From: Mallotus nudiflorus
Lineage: Eukaryota; Streptophyta; Magnoliopsida; Malpighiales; Euphorbiaceae
Length of the DNA: 64,000 nt
Direction of reading: 5' to 3'
NCBI GenBank assembly: GCA_947683625.1
Contig: CANTUR010000383.1
Location: forward strand, 3,692,501 to 3,756,500
Position 1 is the first letter of the stretch; each line of letters begins with the position of its first letter. Of the stretch, positions 10,901-24,065 are shown in pieces. The position numbers and the translations under genes are program-made. The notes under the pieces are model-generated. The model had not been told where the DNA came from. It worked only from the letters and a program-made list of their open reading frames with translations, and made no database searches.

Positions 10901-13900
10901 TGTCACGACCCAAAACAAGGGGCCATGACCGGCGCTAGGGAACGGGAATTCTTTCGAATCCGGAACCCGTAGCAAGCCTAAAAAATAAAATAAATCATGC
11001 AATAACAATAACCATATAATATGCAGCGGAAAATAAAAATCATAATATCATAATATCATCCATATCAACTGGATTAATTCAAAACTCATCTCATCACATA
11101 AATGTATAATCTTTAATACAAATCCAGTTTCAATATAATACATCTCTTTAAAATAAAGTACATGAAATCCAATACTTTAATTCATAACTACTGCAGTGTC
11201 TAGATAAACTAAATAAGACTCAAGTAGACAGTTTACATAAAGAAGCCGGGGCGGAAGAAATCCGGCGTATCGACCTGCTATTGAGGTCTGAAGAAGTTGA
11301 CTCTCCTGAAAAATAGTCAACGGAGGGGATTCAGACCTCACTGAGTGAATTACTATAATATATATACATACACACTAAGTGATAATGCATACAGTCAACA
11401 GTATACATATAATATGTATATATACAAGCAAATTCATACAGATGCAGAAAAATCATTTTTTATATATTTTACTGAAAAATCCCAATTTATGAAGGATCAC
11501 ATAGAACCCTAGAATATCGCAACCTCAAAAAAAATAGTGTTAAACAACACTCTAGCCACACAGGCTCACTTATTCCAAATATACCCACTTAATCCATTTG
11601 GACAGTAGACTAGCCCCGAGACACTAAGTCAACCGAGCTCCAGCAGTCTAACTGCCAGTGTGATTGGCCCCGAGACACTTGGTCAACCGAGCTCCAGCAA
11701 TCACACCCAAACCACATCTCACATATCAATAATCATAATCAAATCAATATCCACAAATAGTTAGTAATATAGCCTAAAGCTATAGGCGTACCGGTACGTA
11801 CTCGGTCCTAGTGCTGCCCACTAGGTAGCACGTTCTATTGATATCCTTCATTCTTAAATATAAAACATTCATTCACAATAAATGATGCATGAATTTAAAT
11901 AAAATAACAATATAAACCATATATATACCGAAAATATACCAAAAGTAAACCAGGTATATTTCGAGTATATATATATCAAATACATTCAATCAAATTATAA
12001 ATTAAGCTGGAAATATATTTAAAAACATTTTAAATATATTTTATTCACAAAATATGCATATAATTTAGTATATACCAAAAATAAATCGAAAATATACTTA
12101 ATATAAACTTAAGAAATAATCAAATTATTTATGCATATTTAATCAACATAAAACATGCATTTCTAAATCATGCATCCTAAGCATATATATATAATATAGT
12201 AACTCACCTAATGCGCTCCACGAGACAGGTCCGACGGGCCTGGTCCACTAGCCCTCGGTCTCGGCGCAACTAAACAAGAAATAAATAACCGATATCAGAG
12301 TAAACCTAATAGAAATCCTAGAATTCAATCTAGAGTATTAAACACAGAATCGAAAATTAGGGTTCGACTGGACATCACGTTTTACGAGAATTCTATCGAA
12401 AATCCGACAGAACCTCCCCTGTAAAACGGACATCTCTCTACTCAAAAGAGTAGAGCCGACCCTGCAAAGAAAATACACTTCGAAATACAAGCTCAACACA
12501 ATCAAAATCCCACGGTCGGACTCCAAACTACAGTCCACCGACCGGGATCCACAAACACAGAATAACTCCAGAAATACCGAAAATATCCTTAAATCACAGA
12601 AATACATTTTATAGATAAAAAATTACATAATTGACCTTGAAACACTATAAAAACCGATTAAAACTCATTTTATTAGAAAACCGTATATTATATATATAAT
12701 TGAAAATAATTCACGAAAAATAGTTTTAATTAGTTAAAAATACCAAATATTTTGTAGAAATCATTTTTATACCTTAAATAACTAATAAAACCAATTAAAT
12801 TACATTTTTAGACAATTTAGGGTAAAATTACCAAAATACCCCTATATATATAAATATACTTAAATTACTTCAAAAATTCACCAAAAATCATACAATTTTC
12901 CAAAATTAATTTTTTCAACATATTTATCCATAATATTAATATTTAAACTCAATTAACCAATTAAATTCAAATAAAAACACATTTAACCTAATTTTTCCAA
13001 AATTCCATAAACTTCAATAATTAAAAATAAATACTTAGAAATTCATAAAAATTCCAAATAAATTCCTATAATTCATTTCAACACCCAATTTAACCATAAA
13101 CTCCAATTTCATAATTTAAATAATTAATTTCCGAAAATTAGAAAATAATATTAAAATATTCAAAAATACCCAAAAATCCAAAAAATCTCCAAAAATTCTA
13201 AAAAAATTCATACATGTAGATTAAGCTACTAGGAACAACATTTGTGAAGGAAGTTTCCATGAATCATCCAATTCGAAGCTCAAAAAAATTAAAAACCCTA
13301 ATAGGCCGAAATTGACAAATCGAAAACTAAGCAATTCTAGACCATTTTAGCTCAAACCAAAGCTAGAATCACACTCACCGGAGCTCAAGGAGAAGAAAGA
13401 GACCGGCGGTGTCAAAAACGGTGGCCAAAATCGACGTGATCGACGGTGGATCGATTTTCGGCTTCTCCGGCCAAAATCGATCTCCCGACGCCCGAAAACG
13501 GCCTCCTCAGGCGGCGAAATTGGTCGGGGAAGATGGTGGCACACCGGAAGGCACACCCACGGTGAAGGAACGACGTGACAGACGCCCGGACGGCAAGGGG
13601 AAGGATCGGGAGGAAGAAGGAGATGTCGGGGGCAAAAGTGTAATTTTCCAAATTCTTTTGAAATTTTGACAAATATATGTATATATATATACTTTATACT
13701 ATATATTAAAATAATATTAAATTACACACATCAAATATACACCACACACATAAAAATATTAATATTTTAATAATTTATACCAAATAAAATTAATTAAATA
13801 ACAATTAAACAAATAAATACTTAATAAAATATTAGGGTAATAATAAACCCTAATTAAATAAATATACACACACAAGCTTTATTTAATAATTTAAAAATAT

Positions 13901-14145
13901 GTATGAGTTCATGCAAGTCCGTAAATACCTTTAAAATAATTAATAATACATTGTTTACGTGAAAATTTCCCCGAAAATGCAAGTCCCAGGAAAATTTTAC
14001 GTAAAACACTGGAAATAATACACAATAATTAAAATAGGTTTTAAATACATATTAACTCGTAAAAATATCATATAAAATACAGAAATTATTGACACTGCAT
14101 ATCCCGGTACAGTGTAAAAATATTTTAAAAACACGGAATATTACA
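10901..14145 (-). repeat. Element 2 3' LTR
   Basis: 3245 bp, 3' LTR in element orientation. It begins on the plus strand with TGTCACGACCC and ends ..GGAATATTACA beside the purine tract. Open frames in it, such as 13409-13669, come from a GC-rich non-coding island and are not genes. Confidence 0.96.
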
Positions 14146-14160
14146 GTCTCCCCCCCTTAC
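14146..14160 (-). other. Element 2 polypurine tract
   Basis: Read on the minus strand, GTAAGGGGGGGAGAC lies directly before the LTR start TGTAATA. It primes plus-strand DNA synthesis. Confidence 0.9.
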
Positions 14161-14192
14161 AAGAATTCGTCCCCGAATTCCAGAAAACAAGA

Positions 14193-17100
14193 TCAAGAAG
14201 GAAAGAGATACAGGTAAGAAGCTCGCATCTCAGCTTCAGTCTCCCACGTATGCTCTTCAACTCTGTCGCTACGCCACAGAACCTTGACCATCGGAATCTG
14301 CTTCGATCTCAACTGTCGAACTTGAAAATCTACGATCGCCACAGGTTCTTCCACAAACATCAAATCTTCACTCACTTCCACACTGTCAGGTTGCAAGACG
14401 TGTGAAGGGTCTGAGATATACTTCCTCAACATCGAGATATGAAATACTGGATGCACCTGTGACATACTTGGAGGCAAATCCAACCGATATGCAATAGTGC
14501 CAACTCTCTCCAGAATCTCAAACGGTCCAATGTATCTCGGTGCTAACTTACCCTTCCTGCCAAATCTCATCACACCCTTCATCGGAGATACTTTCAGAAA
14601 AACGAAATCTCCAACCTGAAACTCCACATCTCTGCGCCTAGGATCCGCATAACTCTTCTGTTTACTTACTGCGGTCTCTAATCTGCGCTTGATCACGTGA
14701 CTTTCTCTGCAGCATCCTGAACCATCTCTGGTCCAGTCAAAGCTCTCTCACCAATCTCATCCCAACTCAACGGGGATCTACACTTCCTTCCATATAAAGC
14801 CTCATATGGTGCCATGCCAATACTGCTATGGTAGCTGTTATTATATGCAAACTCAACAAGCGGCAAATGGTCATCCCAGCTACCTCCCAAATCCAAGACA
14901 CACATCCTCAACATATCTTTCAGTGTCTGGATCGTCCTCTCAGACTGACCATCTGTCTGAGGATGAAAAGCAGTACTGAAATCCAACCTAGTGCCCATCG
15001 CTTCCTGTAACTTCTGCCAAAAACGAGAAGTGAACACTGAACCTCTGTCTGATACAATGGACACAGGTACTCCATGAAGGCACACAATATGCTTCACATA
15101 CAACTTCGCCAATCTAGCAACTGAATATGTGGCTTTCACAGGCAAGAAATGTGCAGACTTCGTCAACCTGTCTACAATCACCCAGATGGAATCGTATCCA
15201 TCCTTCGAACGAGGTAAACCGACCACAAAATCCATAGCTATCCTTTCCCACTTCCACTCAGGAATAGGAAGAGGCTGAAGCTTCCCAGAAGGCTTCTGAT
15301 GTTCGGCTTTCACTTGCTGACACGTCAAGCACTTAGCAACATAATCAGCAACATCCTTCTTCAATCCGTCCCACCAATATAGATCTCTGATACTGTGGTA
15401 CATCTTAGTAATACCTGGATGAACGCTGTAGGCTGTAGAATGTGCTTCCTCTAGGATTTCTTCTCTCAAATCATCCACATCTGGAACACACAATCTACCA
15501 CTGATCCACAACACACCATCATCATCGAGTGTGAAATCAGTGAACTTCCCTGCTCTGACATTCTCTGCAAGCTCTTCCAGAATAGGATCTCGGCTCTGAG
15601 CTGCTTTAATCCTATCCCTTAGTACAGATCGTACTTTAAACTGAGCTAACAATCCACCTGATCTACTGATCTTCATCATCAGACCTTGATCCACCAACAA
15701 ATGCAACTCCTGGATCAATGGTCTCCTCTCAATACCGATGTGAGCAAGACTACCTGAGGACTTCCTACTCAAGGCATCTGCTACCACATTAGCTTTACCC
15801 GGATGGTAAAGAATCTCGCAATCATAATCCTTCAATAATTCCAACCATCTTCTCTGCCTCAAATTCAAATCTCGCTGCTGGAAAATGTACTTAAGGCTCT
15901 TATGATCAGTAAATATTTCACAAGTCACCCCGTACAAATAATGTCTCCAAATCTTCAAAGCAAAGATCACTGCAGCCATCTCAAGATCATGTGTAGGATA
16001 GTTCTGCTCATGCTTCTTCAACTGCCTCGAAGCATAGGCTATCACCCTTCCATTCTGCATCAACACATAACCAAGACCAATTCTAGAGGCATCACAGTAA
16101 ACTGTGAACTTATCCACACTATTAGGCAAAGCTAATACTGGCGCTGTGGTCAACTTCTCCTTCAATAACTGAAAACTGTTCTCACAAGCTTCTGACCACT
16201 CGAATCTAACATTCTTCTGAGTCAAGCGAGTCATAGGTGCTGCTATCCTGGAAAAATCCTGCACAAACCGCCTATAATACCCGGCTAAACCCAGAAAACT
16301 TCGAATCTCAGTAACAGAAGTAGGTCTAGGCCACTCAGATACTGCCTCAACCTTCTGTGGATCAACCTGAATACCTTCTTTAGACACTACATGTCCAAGA
16401 AAAGAAACACTCTCCATCCAAAAATCACACTTCGAGAATTTAGCATAAAGCTGATGATCTCTCAGTGTCTGTAGTACAATCCTCAAATGATATACATGCT
16501 CTTCCATACTCCTCGAATATACTAGTATATCATCAATGAAGACTACTACAAACTGATCCACATACGGTCTGAATACTCTGTTCATCAGGTCCATAAAAGC
16601 TGCTGGTGCATTAGTCAAACCAAAAGACATCACCAGAAACTCATAATGGCCATATCTAGTGCGGAATGTTGTCTTAGGAATATCAGCTTCACTAATCCGC
16701 AGCTGATGATAACCTGACCTTAAGTCAACCTTAGAAAAGAACTGTGCACCCTGTAGCTGATCAAACAAGTCATCTATCCTCGGGAGAGGATACTTGTTCT
16801 TCACTGTCACCTTATTCAACTCTCTGTAGTCAATGCACAGTCTCAGGGTACCATCCTTCTTCTTCACAAACAAGACTGGTGCACCCCAAGGAGAAACACT
16901 AGGTCTGATAAAACCTTTATCCAACAACCCTTGCAACTGCTCCTTCAACTCTCTCAACTCTGCAGCAGCCATACGATAAGGTGGCATAGATATAGGAGTA
17001 GTACCTGGAACCACATCTATACAGAACTCAATCTCTCTATGAGGTGGTAAACCTGGCAACTCCTCGGGAAAAATATCAGAAAACTCACAAGCAACTGGAA

Positions 17101-18934
17101 CATCTGTGAGTGACAACTTCTCCACTGACGTATCCCTAACCAATGCCAAAAACCCTTGACAACCTTTCCTCAACAACTTCCTAGCAGAAATAGCGGAAAT
17201 AAGATTCTGAGGTGCTGAACTCCTATCACCAACAAACTTAAAATCTACTTCACCAGGAATTCTAAAAGTCACCTCCTTATTCCTGCAATCTACCACGGCA
17301 AAGTGCTGAGATAACCAATCCATTCCCAAAATAACATCAAACTCCATCACATCCAACAAAATCAAATCAGCGAGTAATTCTCTATCTCCCACGAGAACTG
17401 GACAACCAGAAAGAACAATATCGGCGTCCAAGGAATCGCTCAGAGGAGTGGCAACAGACAAAGGAAAAGCCATCCTCGAAGCTTGCCAACAAGATTTAGA
17501 AGCAAAAACAGGAGAAACAAACGAATGCGTGGCACCCGGATTAAACAAAACCCATGCATCCAGGTAACAAACAGAAAGAATACCTGCCACGACTGCATTA
17601 GATGCCTGAGCATCCTGCTGAGTCAGATGGAAGACTCTGGCCTGACCTCGACCTCCCTGCTGACTGGTAGAAGCCTGGCCGACACCTCTAGCACCTCCTC
17701 TCGTACCTCTACCACGACTCTGCTGTGGAATAAACTGAGTGGAACTCTGATGCTGGGCTAGTGGTAACTGAAATGGCACGGGTGCTGCACTAGCAATCGA
17801 CTGCTGTGGGAATCGCGGAATCTGCTGCTGCTGATACCCGGAATAAGGACACGATCTGGCAAAATGTCCTGTCTGCCCGCATCTGAAACATGTCAGCGGT
17901 GTCAGATAACATGGTCCCTGATGGACTCTACCACAAGTCTGACAAACACTGGCCGCTGATCCAGAACTACGACCACTGCTGCTGCTCGAAGCACCTGACC
18001 CAAATCTGAACGATCTACGTTGACCTCCATGGCCATGTCTACTGCTCTGATGCACTCGCTACTGCTATCTCTGACTCTGCTAAGTCGAACCTTGCTGCTG
18101 ACTACTCGAACCAACATGAAAACTCGAATATGGAGTAGCCTGCAATCCACTCGACTGAACTCCTAGCTGGTAATAATCAGGCATCGCTCCCTGCCTAACT
18201 AACCTCAGCTCAATCTCCTTAGCTAGCTCAATCACGGACTCCAGAGTAAGACCTGCTGTGGGCATACCAGCAAAAGCTGAACCCAAACCAGTAACATACG
18301 TAGTAACAGCGAAATACTGATCTCGCATCAGATCCTCAGCATATCTACCCAGACGAAGAAACTCTCGGGTATACTCCTCTACAGATCGATCTCCACGAGA
18401 AATACTAGTCAGACGGAGACGATAGCTCAAACGAAGAGGTTCTGGACAAAATCTCCTCATGAATCGCTCTCGAAACTGAGCCCACGTCATCGTCATCATA
18501 AAGGGCTGGATCATCTGAATGAACCAATCCAAGGCTGGTCCCTCGATAGACAACTCAACGATCATGATCCTCTAGTACTCGGTATGAGCAGTCCGAGTCC
18601 TAGTCTCAATCGCATGCAGAAAATCTAAAGGATCAGAAGTACCATCAAACGCAATCCTGCCAACTCGGGCATAGAACAAAGCTGCCTCAGGGTCAGACAT
18701 ACCCTGCTGATAGGCAGGCTGAACAACTGGAGGAACAGGAACATCAAACTCAGGCTCTACAGGCTCCTCGTCCTGTAACTCTCTCTGCCTACGGCGACCT
18801 GCCACTCCTCGAGGTCTACCTCTGCCACGACCTCTACGTCTAACTGGCTGCTCAGGAGGTAAAACCTCATCCTGAAAAGACTCATCATCCTCGGCCTCAA
18901 CGACCGGTGGAGCGACACGCGCTCGCCTCCTCAT
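14193..18934 (-). pseudogene. gag-pol: Element 2 gag-pol polyprotein, disabled
   Basis: One reading frame starts with an Arg-rich N-terminus at 18934. It covers Gag, a CCHC knuckle (CFRCGQTGHFARSC), protease, RT (FIDD), RNase H, integrase and a chromodomain-like tail ending in a Trp-Glu-rich stretch. Breaks are in-frame TAG stops at 18572-18574, 18080-18082, 18065-18067 and 18059-18061. A one-base loss near 14700 shifts the last 160 codons out of frame. Where element 1 can be compared, the stops sit at glutamine codons (CAG or CAA). The protease motif reads NPGATHSF instead of the canonical DSG, so even the open part would lack an active protease. Confidence 0.93.
14693..18055 (-). CDS. Element 2 open stretch: Gag C-terminus to integrase
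   Basis: 1120 codons remain open. In order: a Ser-rich segment and CX2CX4HX4C knuckle (about residues 50-70), protease with NPGATHSF (about 170-180), RT with LCIDYRELNKVTVKNKYPLP and VVFIDDILVYS, RNase H with VYCDAS, integrase HHCC zinc region (HPGITK..CLTCQQ) and the DDE core with DRGSVF and HPQTDGQSERT. The first Met is not the natural start; the frame continues upstream in gag beyond three stops. It ends early because of a frameshift near 14700. Confidence 0.9.
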   Translation of the reverse strand: MHQSSRHGHGGQRRSFRFGSGASSSSSGRSSGSAASVCQTCGRVHQGPCYLTPLTCFRCGQTGHFARSCPYSGYQQQQIPRFPQQSIASAAPVPFQLPLAQHQSSTQFIPQQSRGRGTRGGARGVGQASTSQQGGRGQARVFHLTQQDAQASNAVVAGILSVCYLDAWVLFNPGATHSFVSPVFASKSCWQASRMAFPLSVATPLSDSLDADIVLSGCPVLVGDRELLADLILLDVMEFDVILGMDWLSQHFAVVDCRNKEVTFRIPGEVDFKFVGDRSSAPQNLISAISARKLLRKGCQGFLALVRDTSVEKLSLTDVPVACEFSDIFPEELPGLPPHREIEFCIDVVPGTTPISMPPYRMAAAELRELKEQLQGLLDKGFIRPSVSPWGAPVLFVKKKDGTLRLCIDYRELNKVTVKNKYPLPRIDDLFDQLQGAQFFSKVDLRSGYHQLRISEADIPKTTFRTRYGHYEFLVMSFGLTNAPAAFMDLMNRVFRPYVDQFVVVFIDDILVYSRSMEEHVYHLRIVLQTLRDHQLYAKFSKCDFWMESVSFLGHVVSKEGIQVDPQKVEAVSEWPRPTSVTEIRSFLGLAGYYRRFVQDFSRIAAPMTRLTQKNVRFEWSEACENSFQLLKEKLTTAPVLALPNSVDKFTVYCDASRIGLGYVLMQNGRVIAYASRQLKKHEQNYPTHDLEMAAVIFALKIWRHYLYGVTCEIFTDHKSLKYIFQQRDLNLRQRRWLELLKDYDCEILYHPGKANVVADALSRKSSGSLAHIGIERRPLIQELHLLVDQGLMMKISRSGGLLAQFKVRSVLRDRIKAAQSRDPILEELAENVRAGKFTDFTLDDDGVLWISGRLCVPDVDDLREEILEEAHSTAYSVHPGITKMYHSIRDLYWWDGLKKDVADYVAKCLTCQQVKAEHQKPSGKLQPLPIPEWKWERIAMDFVVGLPRSKDGYDSIWVIVDRLTKSAHFLPVKATYSVARLAKLYVKHIVCLHGVPVSIVSDRGSVFTSRFWQKLQEAMGTRLDFSTAFHPQTDGQSERTIQTLKDMLRMCVLDLGGSWDDHLPLVEFAYNNSYHSSIGMAPYEALYGRKCRSPLSWDEIGERALTGPEMVQDAAEKVT

Positions 18935-19115
18935 TCTGAAAAGATAAACGGAAAGATTCAGACAAAACAGACAACGGAGGAATAACGCTGAAAACTACAG
19001 CAAGGAATACTTATCAAGACATACTCGAACCTAATACACTGCAGTAGTCCAATAGAAAACACAACTTTAAAACTAGGGCCACAACTCACATAACTAAGCC
19101 CTGACACAGAACTCT

Positions 19116-19127
19116 GCTCTGATACCA
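19116..19127 (-). other. Element 2 primer binding site (tRNA-Met)
   Basis: Minus strand TGGTATCAGAGC, complementary to the 3' end of plant initiator tRNA-Met, four bases inside the 5' LTR end. Confidence 0.95.
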
Positions 19128-19131
19128 ACTT

Positions 19132-22100
19132 TGTCATGACCCAAAACAGGGGGCCATGACCGGCGCTAAGGAACGAGAATTCTTTCGAATCCGAAACCCG
19201 TAGCAAGCCTAAAAAATAAAATAAATCATGCAATAACAATAACCATATAATATGCAGCGGAAAATAAAAATCATAATATCATAATATCATCCATATCAAC
19301 TGGATTAATTCAAAACTCATCTCATCACATAAATGTATAATCTTTAATACAAATCCAGTTTCAATATAATACATCTCTTTAAAATAAAGTACATGAAATC
19401 CAATACTTTAATTCATAACTACTGCAGTGTCTAGATAAACTAAATAAGACTCAAGTAGACAGTTTACATAAAGAAGCCGGGGCGGAAGAAATCCGGCGTA
19501 TCGACCTGCTATTGAGGTCTAAAGAAGTTGACTCTCCTGAAAAATAGTCAACGGAGGGGAGTCAGACCTCACTGAGTGAATTACTATAATATATATACAT
19601 ACACACTAAGTGATAATGCATACAATCAACAGTATACATATAATATGTATATATACAGGCAAATTCATACAGATGCAGAAAAATCATTTTTTATATATTT
19701 TACTGAAAAATCCCAATTTATGAAGGATCACATAGAACCCTAGAATATCGCAACCTCAAAAAAAATAGTGTTAAACAACACTCTAGCCACACAGGCTCAC
19801 TTATTCCAAATATATCCACTTAATCCATTTGGACAGTAGACTGGCCCCGAGACACTAAGTCAACCGAGCTCCAGCAATCTAACTGCCAGTGTGATTGGCC
19901 CCGAGACACTTGGTCAACCGAGCTCCAGCAATCACACCCAAACCACATCTCACATATCAATAATCATAATCAAATCAATATCCACAAATAGTTAGTAATA
20001 TAGCCTAAAGCTATAGGCGTACCGGTACGTACTCGGTCCTAGTGCTGCCCACTAGGTAGCACGTTCTATTGATATCCTTCATTCTTAAATATAAAACATT
20101 CATTCACAATAAATGATGCATGAATTTAAATAAAATAACAATATAAACCATATATATACCGGAAATATACCAAAAGTAAACCAGGTATATTTCGAGTATA
20201 TATATATCAAATACATTCAATCAAATTATAAATTAAGCTGGAAATATATTTAAAAACATTTTAAATATATTTTATTCACAAAATATGCATATAATTTAGT
20301 ATATACCAAAAATAAACCGAAAATATACTTAATATAAACTTAAGAAATAATCAAATTATTTATGCATATTTAATCAACATAAAACATGCATTTCTAAATC
20401 ATGCATCCTAAGCATATATATATAATATAGTAACTCACCTAATGCGCTCCACGAGACAGGTCCGACGGGCCTGGTCCACTAGCCCTCGGTCTCAGCGCAA
20501 CTAAAAAAGAAATAAATAACCGATATCAGAGTAAACCTAATAGAAATCCTAGAATTCAATCTAGAGTATTAAACACAAAATCGAAAATTAGGGTTCGACT
20601 GGATATCACGTTTTACGAGAATTCTACCGAAAATCCGGCAGAACCTCCCCTGTAAAACGGACATCTCTCTACTCAAAAGAGTAGAGCCGACCCTGCAAAG
20701 AAAATACACTTCAAAATACAAGCTCAACACAATCAAAATCCCACGGTCGGACTCCAAACTACAATCCACCGACCGGGATCCACAAACACAGAATAACTCC
20801 AGAAATACCGAAAATATCCTTAAATCACAGAAATACATTTTATAGATAAAAAATTACATAATTGACCTTGAAACACTATAAAAACCGATTAAAACTCATT
20901 TTATTAGAAAAACTGTATATTATATATATAATTGAAAATAATTCACGAAAAATAGTTTTAATTAGTTAAAAATACCAAATATTTTGTAGAAATCATTTTT
21001 ATACCTTAAATAACTAATAAAACCAATTAAATTACATTTTTAGACAATTTAGGGTAAAATTACCAAAATACCCCTATATATATAAATATACTTAAATTAC
21101 TTCAAAAATTCACCAAAAATCATACAATTATCCAAAATTAATTTTTTCAACATATTTATCCATAATATTAATATTTAAACTCAATTAACCAATTAAATTC
21201 AAATAAAAACACATTTAACCTAATTTTTCCAAAATTCCATAAACTTCAATAATTAAAAATAAATACTTATAAATTCATAAAAATTCCAAATAAATTCCTA
21301 TAATTCATTTCAACACCCAATTTAACCATAAACTCCAATTTCATAATTTAAATAATTAATTTCCGAAAATTAGAAAATAATATTAAAATATTCAAAAATA
21401 CCCAAAAATCCAAAAAATCTCCAAAAATTCTACAAAAATTCATACATGTAGATTAAGCTACTAGGAACAACATTTGTGAAGGAAGTTTCCATGAATAATC
21501 CAATTCGAAGCTCAAAAAAATCAAAAACCCTAATAGGCCGAAATTGACAAATCGAAAACTAAGCAATTCTAGACCATTTTAGCTCAAACCAAAGCTAGAA
21601 TCACACTCACCGGAGCTCAAGGAGAAGAAAAAGACCAGCGGTGTCGAAAACGGTGGCCGGAATTGGCGGTGATCGACGGTGGATCGATTTTCGGCTTCTC
21701 CGGCCAAAATCGATCTCCCGACGTCGGAAACGGCCTCCTCAGGCGGCGAAATTGGTCGGGGAAGATGGTGGCACACCGGACGGCACACCCACGGTGAAGG
21801 AACGGCGTGACAGACGCCCGGACGGCAAGGGGAAGGATCGGGAGGAAGAAGGAGATGTCGGGGGCAAAAGTGTAATTTTCCAAATTCTTTTGAAATTTTG
21901 ACAAATATATGTATATATATATACTTTATACTATATATTAAAATAATATTAAATTACACACATCAAATATACACCACACACATAAAAATATTAATATTTT
22001 AATAATTTATACCAAATAAAATTAATTAAATAACAATTAAACAAATAAATACTTAATAAAATATTAGGGTAATAATAAACCCTAATTAAATAAATATACA

Positions 22101-22377
22101 CACACAAGCTTTATTTAATAATTTAAAAATATGTATGAGTTCATGCAAGTCCGTAAATACCTTTAAAATAATTAATAATACATTGTTTACGTGAAAATTT
22201 CCCCGAAAAAGCAAGTCCCGGGAAAATTTTACGTAAAACACTGGAAATAATACACAATAATTAAAATAGGTTTTAAATACATATTAACTCGTAAAAATAT
22301 CATATAAAATACAGAAATTATTGACACTGCATATCCCGGTACAGTGTAAAAATATTTTAAAAACACGGGATATTACA
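19132..22377 (-). repeat. Element 2 5' LTR
   Basis: 3246 bp, very similar to 10901-14145; differences are scattered single bases. Ends CGGGATATTACA on the plus strand, followed by the target duplication GATAC. Confidence 0.96.
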
Positions 22378-22382
22378 GATAC

Positions 22383-22746
22383 GCCGGATTTCTTCCGCCC
22401 CGGCTTCTTTGTGTAAATTATCTACTTGAGTCTTATTTATTTTATCTAGACACTGCAGTAGTTGTGAATTAAAGTGTTGGATTTCATGTATTTTATTTTA
22501 AAGAAATGTGTTATATTGAAACTGGATTTGTATTAAAAGAATTATTATATATGTGATGAGATTTTGATTTAAATCCAGTTGATGTGAATAATATTATGAT
22601 ATTATGATTTTTATTTCCGCTGCATATTATACTGTTACTGTTATTATGGCATGATTTATTTTATTTTTAGGCTTGCTACGGGTTCTGGATTCGAAAGAAT
22701 TCCCGTTCCCTAGCGCCGGTCATGGCCCCTGTTTTGGGTCATGACA
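22383..22746 (+). repeat. Element 1 5' LTR, second part
   Basis: 364 bp continuing the LTR that stops at 10900, from GCCGGATTTCTTCC to the terminal TGACA at 22746. Together the two parts make 3246 bp, against 3257 bp for the 3' LTR. Confidence 0.95.
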
Positions 22747-22750
22747 AAGT

Positions 22751-22762
22751 TGGTATCAGAGC
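22751..22762 (+). other. Element 1 primer binding site (tRNA-Met)
   Basis: TGGTATCAGAGC four bases after the LTR end, matching the 3' end of initiator tRNA-Met. Confidence 0.95.
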
Positions 22763-22943
22763 GGAGTTCTGTGTCAGGGCTTAGTTATGTGAGTTGTGGC
22801 CCTAGTTTTAAAGTTGTGTTTTCTGTTGGACTACTGCAGTGTATTAGGTTTGAGTATGTCTTGATGAGTATTCCTTACTGTAGTTTTCAGCGTTATTCCT
22901 CCGTTGTCTGTTTTGTCTGAATCTTTCCGTTTGTCTTTTCAGA

Positions 22944-24065
22944 ATGAGGAGGCGAGCGCGTGTCGCTCCACCGGTCATTGAGGCCGAGGATGATGAGTCT
23001 TTTCAGGATGAGGTTTTACCTCCTGAGCAACCAGTGAGACGTAGAGGTCATGGCAGAGGTAGACCTCGAGGAGCGGCAGGTCACCGTAGGCAGAGAGAGT
23101 TACAGGACGAGGAGCTTGTAGAGCCTGAGTTTGATGTTCCTGTTCCTCCAGTTGTTCAGCCTGCCTATCAGCAGGGTATGTCAGACCCTGAGGCAGCTTT
23201 GTTCTATGCCCGAGTTAGCAGGATTGCTTTTGATGGTACTTCCGATCCGTTAGATTTTCTGCATGCGATTGAGACTAGGACTCGGACTGCTCATACCGAG
23301 TACCAGCGAATCATGATTGTTGAGTTGTCTGTCGAGGGACCAGCCTTAGATTGGTTCATTCAGATGATCCAGCCCTATATGATGACGATGACATGGGCTC
23401 AGTTTCGAGAGCGATTTATGAGGAGATTTTCTCCAGAGCCTCTTCGTTTGAGCTATCGTCTTCGATTGACTAGTATTTCTCATGGAGATCGATCTGTAGA
23501 GGAGTATACTCGAGAGTTTCTTCGATTGGGTAGATATGCTGAGGATCTGATGCGAGATCAGTATTTCGTTGTTACTACGTATGTTACTGGTTTGGGTTCA
23601 GCTTTTGCTGGTATGCCTACAGCAGGCCTTACTCTCGAGTCTGTGATTGAGCTAGCTAAGGAGATCGAGCTGAGGTTAGTTAGGCAGGGAGCGATGCCTG
23701 ATTATTACCAGTTGGGAGTTCAGTCGAGTGGATTGCAGGCTACTCCATATTTGAGTTTTCATGTTGGTTCGAGTAGTCAGCAGCGAGGTTTGACTCAACA
23801 GAGTCAGAGACAGCAGCAGCGAGTGCATCGGAGTAGTAGACATGGCCGTGGAGGTCAGCGTAGATCGTTCAGATTTGGGTCAGGTGCTTCGAGCAGCAGC
23901 AGTGGTCGTAGTTCTGGATCAGCGGCCAGTGTTTGTCAGACTTGTGGTAGAGTCCATCAGGGATCGTGTTATCTGACACCGCTGACATGCTTCAGATGTG
24001 GACAGACAGGACATTTTGCTAGATCGTGTCCTTATTCCGGGTATCAGCAGCAGCAGATTCCGTGA
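22944..24065 (+). pseudogene. gag: Element 1 gag, prematurely ended
   Basis: 373 codons from an ATG followed by an Arg-rich segment, an acidic stretch and a Gly-Arg-rich block. The capsid-like Gag domain follows (DPLDFLHAIE, WAQFRERF, residues about 100-240), then a Gln/Ser-rich linker and the CCHC knuckle CFRCGQTGHFARSC near the end. It ends at TGA 24063-24065, where element 2 has an arginine CGA codon, and a second in-frame TAG follows at 24219-24221. In element 2 the frame runs on into pol, so this is the broken first part of a single gag-pol. Confidence 0.9.

Larger units (their letters stand above)
10901..22377 (-). mobile_element. Ty3/gypsy element 2, full length, nested in element 1
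   Basis: 11,477-bp element on the minus strand with nearly identical LTRs (10901-14145 and 19132-22377). A primer binding site, purine tract and a gag-pol region lie between them. Target duplication GATAC (10896-10900 and 22378-22382) is exact, so the insertion is clearly delimited and later than element 1. It is the same family as element 1. Gag-pol carries four in-frame stops and one frameshift, so it is non-autonomous today even though the LTRs differ at few positions. Confidence 0.96.

Noticed and set aside
13409..13672. Overlapping open frames on both strands in the GC-rich LTR island (also near 8538, 21617, 28219 and 60190)
   Set aside because: They recur in every LTR, overlap on opposite strands, lack motifs and change frame between copies; non-coding LTR sequence.
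22751..22762. tRNA-Met-like sequence as a possible tRNA gene (also 19116 and 53774)
   Set aside because: Only the 3' end complement is present, directly after an LTR or at the viral leader; these are primer binding sites.
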